Positions 45,264-54,963 are shown, counted from the stretch's first letter. The stretch: DNA of 64,000 nucleotides from Sphingomonas sp. YR710 (GCF_900101455.1 NZ_FMZJ01000016.1:1-64000), one strand, 5' to 3'. A program made the numbers and translations. The notes: generated by a model not told the origin, from the letters alone.

Positions 45264-45755
45264 ATGATGTACGATTTTGCGAAGACTGATCCGAACGACA
45301 AGGCGGCGCTTTACACCGATCTGCTCTCCGCCCTCGGCGCGATCACGGCAGAGGAGCCCGATCCGATCGCCAACATGGCCAATGCCGCGGCCCTGATCTG
45401 GGATTTCCTGCCCGATCTCAACTGGGCGGGATTTTACCGCGTGATCGATGGCGAACTGGTGCTCGGGCCGTTTCAGGGCAAGGCCGCCTGCATCCGGATC
45501 GCGCGCGGGCAGGGCGTCTGCGGTACGGCGATGGCGACGCGCGAGATCCAGTGCATCGACGATGTCCACGCCTTTCCCGGCCATATCGCCTGCGATGCGC
45601 GGTCGATGTCCGAACTGGTCGTGCCGATCGAGCATGAAGGGCGGCTGATCGGCGTGCTTGATCTCGACAGCCCGACCCTCGCCCGTTTCGATGCGCAGGA
45701 TGTCGAGGGCTGCGCCGAGCTGATGGCGGTGCTCGGGCCGAGGGTCGCGGGCTGA
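45264..45755 (+). CDS. Free methionine-(R)-sulfoxide reductase (GAF domain)
   Basis: A 163-residue GAF-domain protein of the YebR/fRMsr type that reduces free Met-R-sulfoxide. The three cysteines of the family are present in GKAACIRIARGQGVCGTA and HIACDARSMSELVVPI. The core WAGFYRVIDGELVLGPFQG and DLDSPTLARFD also match. I chose the ATG at 45264 (a second ATG follows at once) over an upstream GTG without family residues. It ends 3 bp from the convergent cupin gene. Confidence 0.9.
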   Translation: MMYDFAKTDPNDKAALYTDLLSALGAITAEEPDPIANMANAAALIWDFLPDLNWAGFYRVIDGELVLGPFQGKAACIRIARGQGVCGTAMATREIQCIDDVHAFPGHIACDARSMSELVVPIEHEGRLIGVLDLDSPTLARFDAQDVEGCAELMAVLGPRVAG

Positions 45756-45758
45756 CAA

Positions 45759-46157
45759 TCAGGCTTTTCCGGCAAGGCTCTCCAGCAGCAGCGCATCGAC
45801 GATCGATACCACGGCACCAGCATCGTCGATGAAGGCGACGGGGCCGTAATTGGTGAAGAACAATTCGGTATAGACCGGAAAGCAGGTTCGCTCATGGACA
45901 GCGCCCAGCGGCTCATAGCCATAGGTGCCCTCGATCGCGCTGCCCATCCGATAGTCCATCTGGCCCTTCACGACAAAATATTCGCCTGCGGCATAATGGC
46001 GATGGCTGGCGAGGAAACTGCCGGGCTGGCAGCGCAGCAGAACCGTCCAGCGTCCGGTTTCGCGGCTGGAAAAGAGCAGGCGGAAATCGATGCCGGCGGC
46101 AAGGGGCGTCCAGGGCAGTTCGCCGGGCGGCGTGAGGCGTTCGTCTGTCAGGCTCAT
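45759..46157 (-). CDS. Cupin-domain protein
   Basis: A 132-residue single-domain cupin. The metal motif region is PGSFLASHRHYAAGEYFVVKG, with GYEPLGAVHERTCFPVYTE as the second half. This resembles ChrR-type and acetylacetone-dioxygenase-like cupins; no substrate can be given. ATG 46157 is chosen because GGGAGAG lies 9 nt upstream. It is divergent from the SulP gene. Confidence 0.78.
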   Translation of the reverse strand: MSLTDERLTPPGELPWTPLAAGIDFRLLFSSRETGRWTVLLRCQPGSFLASHRHYAAGEYFVVKGQMDYRMGSAIEGTYGYEPLGAVHERTCFPVYTELFFTNYGPVAFIDDAGAVVSIVDALLLESLAGKA

Positions 46158-46266
46158 GGCTTTGCTCTCCCGGCTAGGAAAGTGCCAGTGGGACGAGGGG
46201 ACGGCAAGCCGTGCAATTGCAAACCGCCACTTGCCAAGCCGTGCCGCTGCGGCCCTAAGTGCGCGG

Positions 46267-47883
46267 ATGCGCAGTGATCTCATTGCCGGGCTATCCGTCG
46301 CCGGGCTGATGCTTCCCGAGGCGGTCGCTTATGCGCAGATCGCCGGCCTTCCGCCGCAGAGCGCGATCTTTGCGGGCATAGCCGGATGCCTGGGTTATGC
46401 CCTTGTCGGGCACAGCCGCTTTGCGATCCTGTCGCCGACATCGTCATCGGCGACGATCCTGGCGGCTACGCTGGCATCGATGCCCGGTACGATCGCAACC
46501 CGGGCGGTCTTTGCCACGGCTCTGGTCGGTATGATCGGCATGCTGTTTCTGCTCGCGGCCGTACTGCGGCTCGGGGCGTTTACAGGCTTCATTTCCCGGC
46601 CGGTTCTGCGCGGCTTCGCCTTCGGCCTGGCGATCACCATCATCATCCGCCAGCTTCCGATCCTGGTGGGGACGCCCGTGCATGAACCGAATATCTTCCG
46701 GCTCGGCGCGGCCCTTGTCGCTTCAGCTCCGCACTGGAGGCCTGCGAGCGTCGGCATCGGCTGCCTTGCGCTCGCCATCCTCCTGCTCATCAGGCGTTAT
46801 CCCGTCGTGCCGGGGGCCTTCCTGGTCCTGGCTGCCGGTGTCATGGCCTCGTGGTTCTTCGATTTGCCTCAACAGGGCGTGGCGACCGTCGGGGCAATCG
46901 ATACCGCCTTGCCCTGGCCGCGATGGCCACTCCTGGATCGCGCGCAATTTACGCTGCTGCTGCAATTCACCCTGCCGCTTGGCATGATCTTGTTCGCCGA
47001 GTCCTGGGGAACGATCCGGGCGCTGGCGCTGCGGCATGGCGACCGTGTCGATGCGACGCGTGAGCTGGGCGCTTTGGGCATCGCCAATCTCGCCAGCGCG
47101 CTCGTGCAGGGCATGCCGGTCGGTGCGGGCTTTTCGGCCGGCGCGGCGAGCGAGGCGGCCGGCGCCGCAACCCGCGCGACCGGGGTGATGGCGGCTGTGG
47201 GACTGGCGATGCTGATCGCCTTCGGGACGCCGCTGATCGCGTGGTTGCCACAGCCTGTGCTGGCCGCGGTGGTAATCGCGGCGCTCGCCCATGCGCTCGA
47301 TCCGGCACCGCTCGTGCGGCTTTGGCGGTTGGGGCGCGATCATTATATCGCGCTGGCCGCCACGATCGGCGTCTTGGTGCTGGGCGTACTGAACGGCATG
47401 CTCGTGGCCATCGCGCTGTCGCTGGCCGCGCTGATCCATCGGCTGGCGACGCCGCGCGTGGTGCGGCTCGGGCGGCTCGGAGACAGCCACGACTATGTCG
47501 ATGTCGCGCGGCATGTCGATGCGGTCGCGCCGTCCGATCTCGCGATCTGGCGCCCGACGGAGCCGCTCTTCTTCGCCAACGCCGAACGCATGCTGGCCTT
47601 TGTCGCAAAGAATGCGATCGGCGACCCGGCCTCGCGCCGCCTCATCATCAGTCTCGAGGAAAGCTTCGATCTGGACAGTACCGCGCTTGACGCATTGATC
47701 GAGTTCGATGGCCTGATGCGGGCCAATCATATATCCGTGCAGCTTGCGCGCGTGCATGACAAGGTTCGCGACCTTTTGCTGGCGGTGAAGGAGACCGATC
47801 TTCCGTCACGCAGCAGCTATAGCGTCGATGACGCCGTTACGGCGTTGCGCCAACGGCCCTCACATGCGGAGAAGATTTCGTGA
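46267..47883 (+). CDS. SulP-family anion transporter with STAS domain
   Basis: A 538-residue inner-membrane transporter. The N-terminal SulP motif is DLIAGLSVAGLMLPEAVAYAQIAGLPPQ, in this case with the usual P-Q replaced by P-E. About 10-12 hydrophobic segments follow, then a C-terminal STAS domain (about residues 420-520, RLIISLEESFDLDSTALDALIEF). SulP proteins move sulfate, bicarbonate or dicarboxylates; specificity is not readable. The start at 46267 is the one directly before the SulP motif; upstream in-frame ATG 46156 is possible. The stop overlaps the next gene by 4 bp (GTGA). Confidence 0.87.
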   Translation: MRSDLIAGLSVAGLMLPEAVAYAQIAGLPPQSAIFAGIAGCLGYALVGHSRFAILSPTSSSATILAATLASMPGTIATRAVFATALVGMIGMLFLLAAVLRLGAFTGFISRPVLRGFAFGLAITIIIRQLPILVGTPVHEPNIFRLGAALVASAPHWRPASVGIGCLALAILLLIRRYPVVPGAFLVLAAGVMASWFFDLPQQGVATVGAIDTALPWPRWPLLDRAQFTLLLQFTLPLGMILFAESWGTIRALALRHGDRVDATRELGALGIANLASALVQGMPVGAGFSAGAASEAAGAATRATGVMAAVGLAMLIAFGTPLIAWLPQPVLAAVVIAALAHALDPAPLVRLWRLGRDHYIALAATIGVLVLGVLNGMLVAIALSLAALIHRLATPRVVRLGRLGDSHDYVDVARHVDAVAPSDLAIWRPTEPLFFANAERMLAFVAKNAIGDPASRRLIISLEESFDLDSTALDALIEFDGLMRANHISVQLARVHDKVRDLLLAVKETDLPSRSSYSVDDAVTALRQRPSHAEKIS

Positions 47884-48497
47884 GACATGATTTCGAGCCG
47901 TTGCTGCATCCGATCGAAATCTCGGCGCTGCGGCCGACGCAGATGACGGTCGGCCTGCGCGAAGTGGATCGCAAGCGAACCGAATGGCGAAAGCATGCGG
48001 AACGGGACGGGCCGGATTTCCTCGGGCGACATATGATACCGGCGGTCATCGGCCCCAGGGGGACCTATTTTCTCGTCGATCACCATCACCTTGTCCGCGC
48101 CTTGCATGATGAGGGGGTGACGCACGTTCTGGTCAGCGTCATCGCCGATCTGGGGGTGCTCAAGCGATCGGCCTTCTGGACGTTCATGGACAATCGCAAC
48201 TGGCTGCATCCGTTCGACGTCGATGGAAAGCGCCAGGCGCATGGGCGAATACCGAAGGCGATCGGCAAGCTCGAGGATGATCCCTACCGTTCGCTGGCCG
48301 GCGAGCTTCGTCGGGCCGGAGGCTTTGCGAAGGCCGACATGCCCTATTCCGAGTTTCTCTGGGCGGACTTCCTGCGGAGGAGGGTGGATCTCCACATCGT
48401 GGTCAAGGATTTCGAAGCGGCGGTGGCAGAAGCGCTCGACTATGCGCATCATCCTGATGCGCGCTATTTGCCGGGTTGGTGCGGCGCTGTCGAATGA
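47880..48497 (+). CDS. ParB/Srx-like domain protein coupled to SulP
   Basis: A 205-residue protein of the ParB-like type found outside plasmid partition loci. Recognisable parts are PIEISALRPTQMTVGLREVDRK, the YFLVDHHHLVRALHDEGV segment in the nucleotide-binding position, and FMDNRNWLHPFD. There is no DNA-binding HTH, so partitioning is unlikely. ParB folds bind CTP or ATP, but the role is unknown. Translational coupling to a SulP transporter suggests a shared process. Confidence 0.75.
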   Translation: MRHDFEPLLHPIEISALRPTQMTVGLREVDRKRTEWRKHAERDGPDFLGRHMIPAVIGPRGTYFLVDHHHLVRALHDEGVTHVLVSVIADLGVLKRSAFWTFMDNRNWLHPFDVDGKRQAHGRIPKAIGKLEDDPYRSLAGELRRAGGFAKADMPYSEFLWADFLRRRVDLHIVVKDFEAAVAEALDYAHHPDARYLPGWCGAVE

Positions 48498-48558
48498 TCG
48501 CCCGGCGATTTTTTGTCCGTTCAGTTCGCAGCAATCTTCGGGCGCCCAATTTCCCGCG

Positions 48559-48819
48559 ATGCGTTGTCTGGCCTTGTCCCTGCTCCTGATCACGGCTTCC
48601 GCCGCTCATGCGGAAGATGCCGAGCATCGCGCCGACCGGTTGCGGACGATCCAGCTCAACGAACGTGCCAAGGCCGCGAGCGATCGCCGCGATCGCAATC
48701 TCGGGCACCCGACCGATGGCTATCGCGCCGCCCGCGCGCGCTACGAACGCGAGATGGATGACTGGCGACGGCAGGTCGCGGCCTGTCGCGAGGGCGATTA
48801 TCGGGCCTGCGATCGCTAG
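48559..48819 (+). CDS. Small exported hypothetical protein
   Basis: An 86-residue protein with a clear signal peptide (MRCLALSLLLITASAAHA) followed by a charged, helical mature part rich in Arg, Asp and Glu with two cysteines near the end (AACREGDYRACDR). No family recognised. No good ribosome site is visible, so confidence rests on the signal peptide and the coding pattern. Confidence 0.6.
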   Translation: MRCLALSLLLITASAAHAEDAEHRADRLRTIQLNERAKAASDRRDRNLGHPTDGYRAARARYEREMDDWRRQVAACREGDYRACDR

Positions 48820-48876
48820 CGGCGGCGGAACGAAGCCGCTGGCGGTCGGTTTGGCCTTCGCAGAGCGGAGGACGTC

Positions 48877-49095
48877 ATGGTCGATAATATGTTGGGAATG
48901 CTGATCGGTGCCGGGATCGACCGCGAGGATGGCGATTCGGGCATCAAAGGCGCGATCGTCGGATCGATCGCGCAGAGCAGCTTGCGGGTAGTCGCGCCGC
49001 TGGCCGTCACCTTCGCGATCGGCTGGGGCGTCCAGTTCCTCGTGCGACGGGCCGTGCGCGCAATTTCGGGTGACCGCGACGTCGCGGCACCGTGA
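48877..49095 (+). CDS. Small membrane protein, unknown
   Basis: A 72-residue protein with one or two hydrophobic stretches (NMLGMLIGAGI; VVAPLAVTFAIGWGVQFLV) and a basic C-terminus. GGAGGA sits 5-6 nt before the ATG, a strong start. It lies 14 bp before the CorA gene and may be co-translated. No family recognised. Confidence 0.7.
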   Translation: MVDNMLGMLIGAGIDREDGDSGIKGAIVGSIAQSSLRVVAPLAVTFAIGWGVQFLVRRAVRAISGDRDVAAP

Positions 49096-49109
49096 CGCGG
49101 AGCTGACGG

Positions 49110-50066
49110 ATGCTGCGGGTCTTTCCGCGGGCTGATGGTGCCGTGGAGGCCGAGCCGACCGACACCACTCGCTGGATCGATCTGGTCGCGCCGAGCCCGG
49201 AGGAGAGCGCGCTCGTCCACGAGCGCTACGGCATCGTCGTACCGACCGAAGCCGCGCTGCAGGAGATCGAGGCCACCAGCCGGCTGCGCGCCGATGGCGA
49301 TACGCTCTACATGAGCGCGCCCTTCATCGAAGGCGTCACCACCGATCGCTGGCAGGTAGCGCCGACCGGCTTCATCCTGACGCCGGACATTTGCATCACG
49401 ATCCGCTTTGTTGCGTTGCCCGCTTTCGATCAGGTCGCGGACGAACTGGCGGCAAAATCCGATCTTGTCTCGGCCGAGGTGCTGGTGCGCCTGCTCGAGG
49501 AGGTGGTCGATCGCGCCGCCGATCATCTCGAACGCGCGGCGGAAGCGGTGTCGGACGCGTCGCACGCGATCTTCGTCGATCCCCCCAAACGACGGAGCCT
49601 CAGCCGCAATACGGCCTTGCTCCGCGATACGATGCGCAGCATCGGCCGCGCGAGCGACCGGGCGTCACGGGTGCGCTACATGTTTCTCAACATCGGCCGG
49701 ATGGCGAGCTTCGTGATCGATCGCTGCGACCCCAAGCTCGACGAGCCGATCCGCGCCCGGCTGGAGGCCGTGCGTCACGACATCGCCTCGCTCGACGAGT
49801 TCGAGGCGAGCCTGTCGGGCCGGATCCAGCTGTTGCAGGATTCTGCGGCGGGCTTCATCAGCATCGAGCAGAACGAAGTTGTGAAGGTGCTCACCGTCGT
49901 TTCCGTCGTCGGCGTGCCTCCGGTGCTGGTGGTGGGGATTTATGGCATGAATTTCAGGTTCATGCCCGAACTGCAATGGCATTATGGCTACCCGCTCGCG
50001 CTCGTCCTGTGCGTGCTGTCGGCGGTGGTGCCGCTGCTGTGGTTCCGCTGGCGCGACTGGATCTGA
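49110..50066 (+). CDS. CorA-family Mg2+/divalent cation transporter
   Basis: A 318-residue transporter with a large cytoplasmic helical domain and two C-terminal membrane helices. The selectivity motif is VVGIYGMNFRFMPEL (YGMNF). The N-terminal RWIDLVAPSPEESALVHERYG is typical. The C-terminus ends WFRWRDWI, basic as in CorA. It may transport Mg2+, Co2+ or Ni2+. Confidence 0.92.
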   Translation: MLRVFPRADGAVEAEPTDTTRWIDLVAPSPEESALVHERYGIVVPTEAALQEIEATSRLRADGDTLYMSAPFIEGVTTDRWQVAPTGFILTPDICITIRFVALPAFDQVADELAAKSDLVSAEVLVRLLEEVVDRAADHLERAAEAVSDASHAIFVDPPKRRSLSRNTALLRDTMRSIGRASDRASRVRYMFLNIGRMASFVIDRCDPKLDEPIRARLEAVRHDIASLDEFEASLSGRIQLLQDSAAGFISIEQNEVVKVLTVVSVVGVPPVLVVGIYGMNFRFMPELQWHYGYPLALVLCVLSAVVPLLWFRWRDWI

Positions 50067-50078
50067 TGGCGATGAAGC

Positions 50079-50159
50079 CTCTCCCCTTCAGGAAGGGCAT
50101 TCACATATTCGGCCTGGTTCGCCGTTCCAAGATCCTCCCCGAGCAATCTCGGGGAGGGG
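50079..50159. repeat. REP-like hairpin between convergent corA-like and hsp70-like genes
   Basis: CCTCCCCGAG-CAAT-CTCGGGGAGG (50134-50157) is a perfect 10-bp hairpin of the family seen at 18817. A degenerate piece (CCTCTCCCCTTCAGGAAGGG, about 50079-50098) lies before it. Placed 4 bp from the end of the opposing gene, it could terminate both transcripts. Confidence 0.7.
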
Positions 50160-50162
50160 CTT

Positions 50163-51464
50163 TCAGTCGCTCCATGCCTCGACATCATCCTCCAGCCCGA
50201 TCAACGCCAGCCCCGTGGCGATCGAGGTCAGTTCGTCGCCGGCGGCAAGACGGTCTTCGCCGAAGCGGCGGGTGAATATCGCGCGAACCGCAGGGATCAG
50301 CGATGAGCCCCCCGTCAGGAACACGCGATCGATGTCGGCGATCCCGACTCCGGCACCGGCCAGCGCCTTGTCGACGGTCGCCTCGATCCGCGTGAGGTCC
50401 TCGGCGATCCAGCTTTCGAACTGCGCGCGGGTGACCGGGGTGGCGATCTCGAGCCCCGCCCCGGAGAACAGGAAGTCGGCCTGTTCCGCCGCCGATAGCG
50501 CTCGCTTGAGCGATCCGACCGCGTCGTAGAGCGGATAGCCCAGTTCATTCTCGATCACCGCGATCATCCGGCCGATCGCCACAGGATCGAGCGCGCTGCG
50601 CTGGAGCCGACCGAGTTCGTCCATCGTGCGCCGGTTGCGCATCAGAGCGAGCCGCGACCAATCGGCGAAGTCGGCGAAATAGCTGCGCGGGATTTCGAGG
50701 ATCTTGTCGAACGATCGATAATCCCCACCCTTGCCGAGCATCGGCAGGATCAGCTGATCGATGATCCGATAATCGAAACGATCGCCGGCGATGCCGATGC
50801 CGGCCGATCCCAGCGGCGTGCAGCGCCGCGCCGCGCCCGGGGCGGCGATCCGCACGATCGAAAAATCGCTGGTGCCGCCGCCGAAATCTGCCACCAGTAT
50901 CGTCGCCGGCTTCGTCAGCCGCGAAGCGAAGCTGAATGCCGCGCCCAAAGGTTCATAGACATAATGGATCTTCGGACCCAGCTTCGCGAACATCAGATCG
51001 TAGCGGGTCCGCGCGATCTGCGGATCGGGGCGGGCTCCGGCATATTCGACCGGACGGCCGACAACGATGCGATCGGGCCGCGTATCGAGCCGGCCGCCGG
51101 CATGACCGGTCAATTTGTCGAGGAACATCCGGCCAAGATCTTCGAACCGGTAGCGCTTCTCGAACACTGATGCATGTTCGAAGCTGGCGCTGGCGGCGAC
51201 CGACTTGAACGACTGGATGAAGCGGCTTTCCTGCGGATATTCGAGATATTCGGCGATCGCCCAGGGGCCGGCCTCGACCGCCAATCCGCCACGGACATCC
51301 TCATCATGCCAGAAGCACAGGGCCGATCGGAAGATGGCGCCGGTCGCCTGTTCGCCGGCAAAGGCGATCAGGTCGGCGGGTTGCCCGGCGCCGGCGGTGG
51401 CGACGACACTGTTGGTCGTGCCGAAATCGAGCCCGAGCGCCCGATCGGCACCTGCTGTGTTCAT
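50163..51464 (-). CDS. Hsp70-like protein (YegD type)
   Basis: A 433-residue actin-fold ATPase. Phosphate-binding motifs are LGLDFGTTNSVVAT at the N-terminus, TILVADFGGGTSDFSIV in the middle and DRVFLTGGSSLIPAVR near the end. It ends shortly after the nucleotide-binding domain, so it lacks the normal DnaK substrate-binding and lid domains. YegD-type proteins are uncharacterised putative chaperones. No DnaJ or GrpE gene is nearby. Confidence 0.87.
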   Translation of the reverse strand: MNTAGADRALGLDFGTTNSVVATAGAGQPADLIAFAGEQATGAIFRSALCFWHDEDVRGGLAVEAGPWAIAEYLEYPQESRFIQSFKSVAASASFEHASVFEKRYRFEDLGRMFLDKLTGHAGGRLDTRPDRIVVGRPVEYAGARPDPQIARTRYDLMFAKLGPKIHYVYEPLGAAFSFASRLTKPATILVADFGGGTSDFSIVRIAAPGAARRCTPLGSAGIGIAGDRFDYRIIDQLILPMLGKGGDYRSFDKILEIPRSYFADFADWSRLALMRNRRTMDELGRLQRSALDPVAIGRMIAVIENELGYPLYDAVGSLKRALSAAEQADFLFSGAGLEIATPVTRAQFESWIAEDLTRIEATVDKALAGAGVGIADIDRVFLTGGSSLIPAVRAIFTRRFGEDRLAAGDELTSIATGLALIGLEDDVEAWSD

Positions 51465-51562
51465 GATGAAAATCCGCCATTAGCTGCCCGCGCAAGGGCC
51501 ACGCCTATGCCGTGCCGGGCGGGCGGAGGCAATCGGCGCGTTTGCGGACGCGCGACGGCCGC

Positions 51563-52498
51563 TCAGCCGCGCGAATTGAATACCGACCAGCCGGTCGCAG
51601 CCGCCAGCCGTTCGAGCGCCAGCGAGCCGATCTTGGAATTGCCGCGCTCGTTGAGCCCCGGCGACCAGACCGCGATCGATGCGACGCCGGGCACGACCGT
51701 CAGGATACCGCCGCCCACCCCCGATTTGCCGGGCATGCCGACACGAAACGCGAATTCACCCGATCCGTCATAATGGCCGCACATCATCATCAGCGCGTTG
51801 ATGCGCTTGGCCCGCGTCGGCGGCACGATCGAATGGCCGGTGACCGGATCGCGTCCATGCATCATCAGAAAGCGTCCCGCCGCCGCCAATTGGCGGCAGT
51901 TCATGGCGATCGCGCATTGATGGAAATAGACGCCGAGCACCTCCTCCACCGGATTGTGGATGTTGCCGAACGCCCGCATGTAATTGACGAGCGCCGCGTT
52001 GCGAAAGCCGGTATCCTGCTCGCCCCTGGCCACATCGTCGTCGATGAAAATTGTGTCGTCATGCGCGAGCTGGCGCAGGAAGCGCAATATTTCGCCGATC
52101 GCCTCGCGCGGCCTGTGCCCCGACAGTACGACATCGCTGACGACGATCGCGCCGGCATTGATGAACGGATTGCGGGGAATGCCATGCTCCTGTTCAAGCT
52201 GGACGATCGAATTGAACGCACTGCCCGAAGGCTCACGACCGACCCTGTGCCAGAGCGCATCGCCGACCTTGCCGAGCGCAATCGTCAGCGCGAACACCTT
52301 CGAAATGCTCTGGATCGAAAACAATGTATCGCCGTCGCCCGCGACATGGATGGTCCCGTCCGCGGTGATCACCGCGATGCCGAACTGGTTCGGATCGACG
52401 CAGGCCAGGCCGGGAATATAATCGGCCACCCGGCCGCGATCCTGCTCCTGCGCCATATCGGCGGCGATCTTGCGGACGATATGATCGATGTCGGTCAT
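51563..52498 (-). CDS. glsA: Glutaminase
   Basis: A 311-residue serine-dependent glutaminase of the GlsA type that converts glutamine to glutamate plus ammonia. The catalytic SxxK lies in [14 protein letters not shown] (about residues 60-73). [24 protein letters not shown] and [17 protein letters not shown] are diagnostic. It is cytosolic and faces the Hsp70-like gene tail to head on the same strand, with a 98-bp gap. Confidence 0.95.
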   Translation of the reverse strand: MTDIDHIVRKIAADMAQEQDRGRVADYIPGLACVDPNQFGIAVITADGTIHVAGDGDTLFSIQSISKVFALTIALGKVGDALWHRVGREPSGSAFNSIVQLEQEHGIPRNPFINAGAIVVSDVVLSGHRPREAIGEILRFLRQLAHDDTIFIDDDVARGEQDTGFRNAALVNYMRAFGNIHNPVEEVLGVYFHQCAIAMNCRQLAAAGRFLMMHGRDPVTGHSIVPPTRAKRINALMMMCGHYDGSGEFAFRVGMPGKSGVGGGILTVVPGVASIAVWSPGLNERGNSKIGSLALERLAAATGWSVFNSRG

Positions 52499-52735
52499 TT
52501 GCGATCCTCCGCCGCGATCAGGGGGATCGATGATCGACGGTGAAAATGGTCCCGCGCGTTTTGCATGATATCCTCCCCCAGGCCGTCACTTTCGTGGATT
52601 GCGGCGATCTGCGCAACCATCTGGCATATTCCCGATCCGGGGGGCATGCTCCGGATCGCGGCCACAAGATTGCGGGCTGCACGCGGGAACGGAACGCTTC
52701 GCGGCGGCGTTGGCCTGTCAACAGAAAGTGTGCCG

Positions 52736-53857
52736 ATGCTGACCGACGCCGACTATCTGATCTTCCGCCCGGACTATGTCGATCTGGCGCATTCCCCGCT
52801 CCGGCGCTCGCTCGATGCGCCGACCTATGTCCTCGGCGCCTTCAATCCGGGGCTGACACGGCTGCCCGGCGGCAATCTGTTGATGATGGTCAGGGTTGCC
52901 GAGGCGCTGCGCGAACCCATCTGGGACGGCCATGTCCATGCGATCCGCGGAACGCCGGAAGGCTATGTGCTCGATGCCTATCCGCTCACCGGTGTCGGCA
53001 TGAGCGATCCGCGCCAGTTCGACGTGTCGCATGGCAGCTACCGGATGCTCGGCCTGACCTCGCTGTCCTGGCTGTTACCGGTCGAACTCTCGCCCGACGG
53101 CCGCATCATCGAGGCGATCCATTATGACAGGATCATCGCCCCGGCCGCCTCCTATCAGGAATATGGCGTCGAGGATCCGCGGATCAGCCGGATCGGCGAC
53201 ATGTGGTATATGACGACCTGCTCGGCGTCGGCCGAGCGCCATTGCTCGACCCTCTATGCGTCGCATGACGGGCTGAACTATGAGCTCAAGGGCGTGGTGC
53301 TCGATCATCAGAACAAGGACATGATCCTGTTCGAAGGAAAGATCCGCGATCATTTCGTGGCGTTGACCCGGCCGTTGGGCGAACTCTATCTGGCCTATCC
53401 GCCGGACAGCGCCTTTGCCGGCGGACCTTCGATCAATCTCGCCGGTTCGCCGGACGCGCTCCACTGGAAGCCGTTCGATCAGCCGTTCATCCGGCCGCGC
53501 AAGGCATCGATCGCCTCGATGAAGCTTGGTGGTGGCAGTCCGCCGATCCTCACCGATCGGGGCTGGCTGATGCTCTATCACGGCGTCGAGATGCGCGCGC
53601 AGGTGGGGATTTACCGCACCTTCTGGGCGTTGCTCGACCGGGACGATCCCGCGACGATCCTGCGGCTCGAAGAGGATCGGCCGCTGCTCGAGGCGAATCC
53701 GGTCCTGACCGGACCGATCGAGGATATGCTCTATCTGCCCACCGAAGTCGTGTTTACGACGGGCATCGTCGATGGCGGCGATCATTATATCGTCGCCTCG
53801 GGCGAAGCCGATCTTGCCTGCCGTATCACCCACATTCCGAAGACGCGTTTCGCGTGA
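52736..53857 (+). CDS. GH130-family glycoside phosphorylase or hydrolase
   Basis: A 373-residue five-bladed-propeller enzyme of family GH130, whose members phosphorolyse or hydrolyse beta-mannosides. The probable general acid Asp is in EYGVEDPRISRIGDMWYMT. The conserved C-terminal GGGSPPILTDRGWLMLYHG is typical. ATG 52736 is the first start with family residues; upstream in-frame ATGs give unrelated sequence. No other mannan genes are adjacent, so the natural substrate is open. Confidence 0.83.
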   Translation: MLTDADYLIFRPDYVDLAHSPLRRSLDAPTYVLGAFNPGLTRLPGGNLLMMVRVAEALREPIWDGHVHAIRGTPEGYVLDAYPLTGVGMSDPRQFDVSHGSYRMLGLTSLSWLLPVELSPDGRIIEAIHYDRIIAPAASYQEYGVEDPRISRIGDMWYMTTCSASAERHCSTLYASHDGLNYELKGVVLDHQNKDMILFEGKIRDHFVALTRPLGELYLAYPPDSAFAGGPSINLAGSPDALHWKPFDQPFIRPRKASIASMKLGGGSPPILTDRGWLMLYHGVEMRAQVGIYRTFWALLDRDDPATILRLEEDRPLLEANPVLTGPIEDMLYLPTEVVFTTGIVDGGDHYIVASGEADLACRITHIPKTRFA

Positions 53858-54000
53858 TCGTGGCCTGACCGCGCCCGGAACCCGAGCGCGATTTCAGCGC
53901 ATCAAGATATTCTCCGTACAGCCCCCCGTTGCCAAGCGTGGGGCCACATCCCTATTTCGGCGACAGAGAATCGAATCCCATATCCGGAGCATAGCCTCTC

Positions 54001-54963
54001 ATGACTGCCACCCATTCGACGCGCATGCTGATCCTCGGCTCGGGGCCCGCGGGCCTGTCCGCCGCGATATACGGGGCGCGTGCCGGGCTGGCCCCGATCG
54101 TCGTGCAGGGCCTGCAGCCCGGCGGGCAGCTTACCATCACCACCGATGTGGAGAATTATCCCGGCTTCAAGGACGTCATCCAGGGGCCGTGGCTGATGGA
54201 GCAGATGCAGGCGCAGGCCGAGCATGTCGGCGCCACGATGATGTGGGATACGATCGTCGATGTCGATCTGTCGCAGCGGCCGTTCAGGCTGACCGGCGAT
54301 GGCGGCACGCTCTATTTTGCGGACGCGCTGGTGATCGCGACCGGCGCGCAGGCGAAGTGGCTTGGCGCGCCCGGCGAGCAGGAACTGGGCGGCAAGGGTG
54401 TCTCGGCCTGCGCCACCTGCGACGGATTCTTTTATCGCGGCAAGAAGGTGGCGGTGATCGGCGGCGGCAATACCGCGGTCGAGGAGGCGCTGTATCTGAC
54501 CAATCACAGTCATGACGTGACGCTGATCCATCGTCGCGATTCGCTGCGCGCCGAAAAGATCCTGCAGGATCGGCTGTTCGCGCATCCGAACGTCAAGGTG
54601 CTGTGGAACAAGGCCGTCGAGGGTTTCGTCGCGGGGGAAGGTGCTGCGGGTCTGGTCGCGATCGACCTGAAGGATACGGTAACCGGCGAGCCGTCGTCGA
54701 TCGCGGTCGATGGCGGCTTCGTCGCGATCGGCCACCATCCGGCGACCGAATTGTTCAAGGGGCATCTCGAGCTTGATGAGGATGGCTATCTGGTCGTCGA
54801 AAAAGGCGGCACCCGCACCAGCATGCCCGGCGTGTTCGCCTGCGGCGATGTGGCCGACAAGATCTACCGGCAGGCGGTAACGGCGGCGGGCACCGGCTGC
54901 ATGGCCGCGCTCGATGTCGAGCGTTTCCTCGCCGAAGCGGATTTCGAGGCGGTCGCGGCCTGA
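54001..54963 (+). CDS. trxB: Thioredoxin-disulfide reductase
   Basis: A 320-residue NADPH-dependent flavoenzyme that reduces thioredoxin. The FAD motif is LGSGPAGLSAAIYGARAGL, the redox pair is in SACATCDGFFYRG (about residues 137-140), the NADPH motif is VIGGGNTAVEEALYL, and GVFACGDVADKIYRQ is near the end. A plain, complete copy. A weak inverted repeat (TGACCCCG 54961-54968 / CGGGGTCA 55004-55011) begins at its stop. Confidence 0.96.
   Translation: MTATHSTRMLILGSGPAGLSAAIYGARAGLAPIVVQGLQPGGQLTITTDVENYPGFKDVIQGPWLMEQMQAQAEHVGATMMWDTIVDVDLSQRPFRLTGDGGTLYFADALVIATGAQAKWLGAPGEQELGGKGVSACATCDGFFYRGKKVAVIGGGNTAVEEALYLTNHSHDVTLIHRRDSLRAEKILQDRLFAHPNVKVLWNKAVEGFVAGEGAAGLVAIDLKDTVTGEPSSIAVDGGFVAIGHHPATELFKGHLELDEDGYLVVEKGGTRTSMPGVFACGDVADKIYRQAVTAAGTGCMAALDVERFLAEADFEAVAA

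Noticed and set aside
47880-48497. ParB-like protein as evidence for a plasmid or a partition locus
   Set aside because: No ParA, no parS-like sites and no HTH; it is coupled to a SulP transporter among chromosomal genes.
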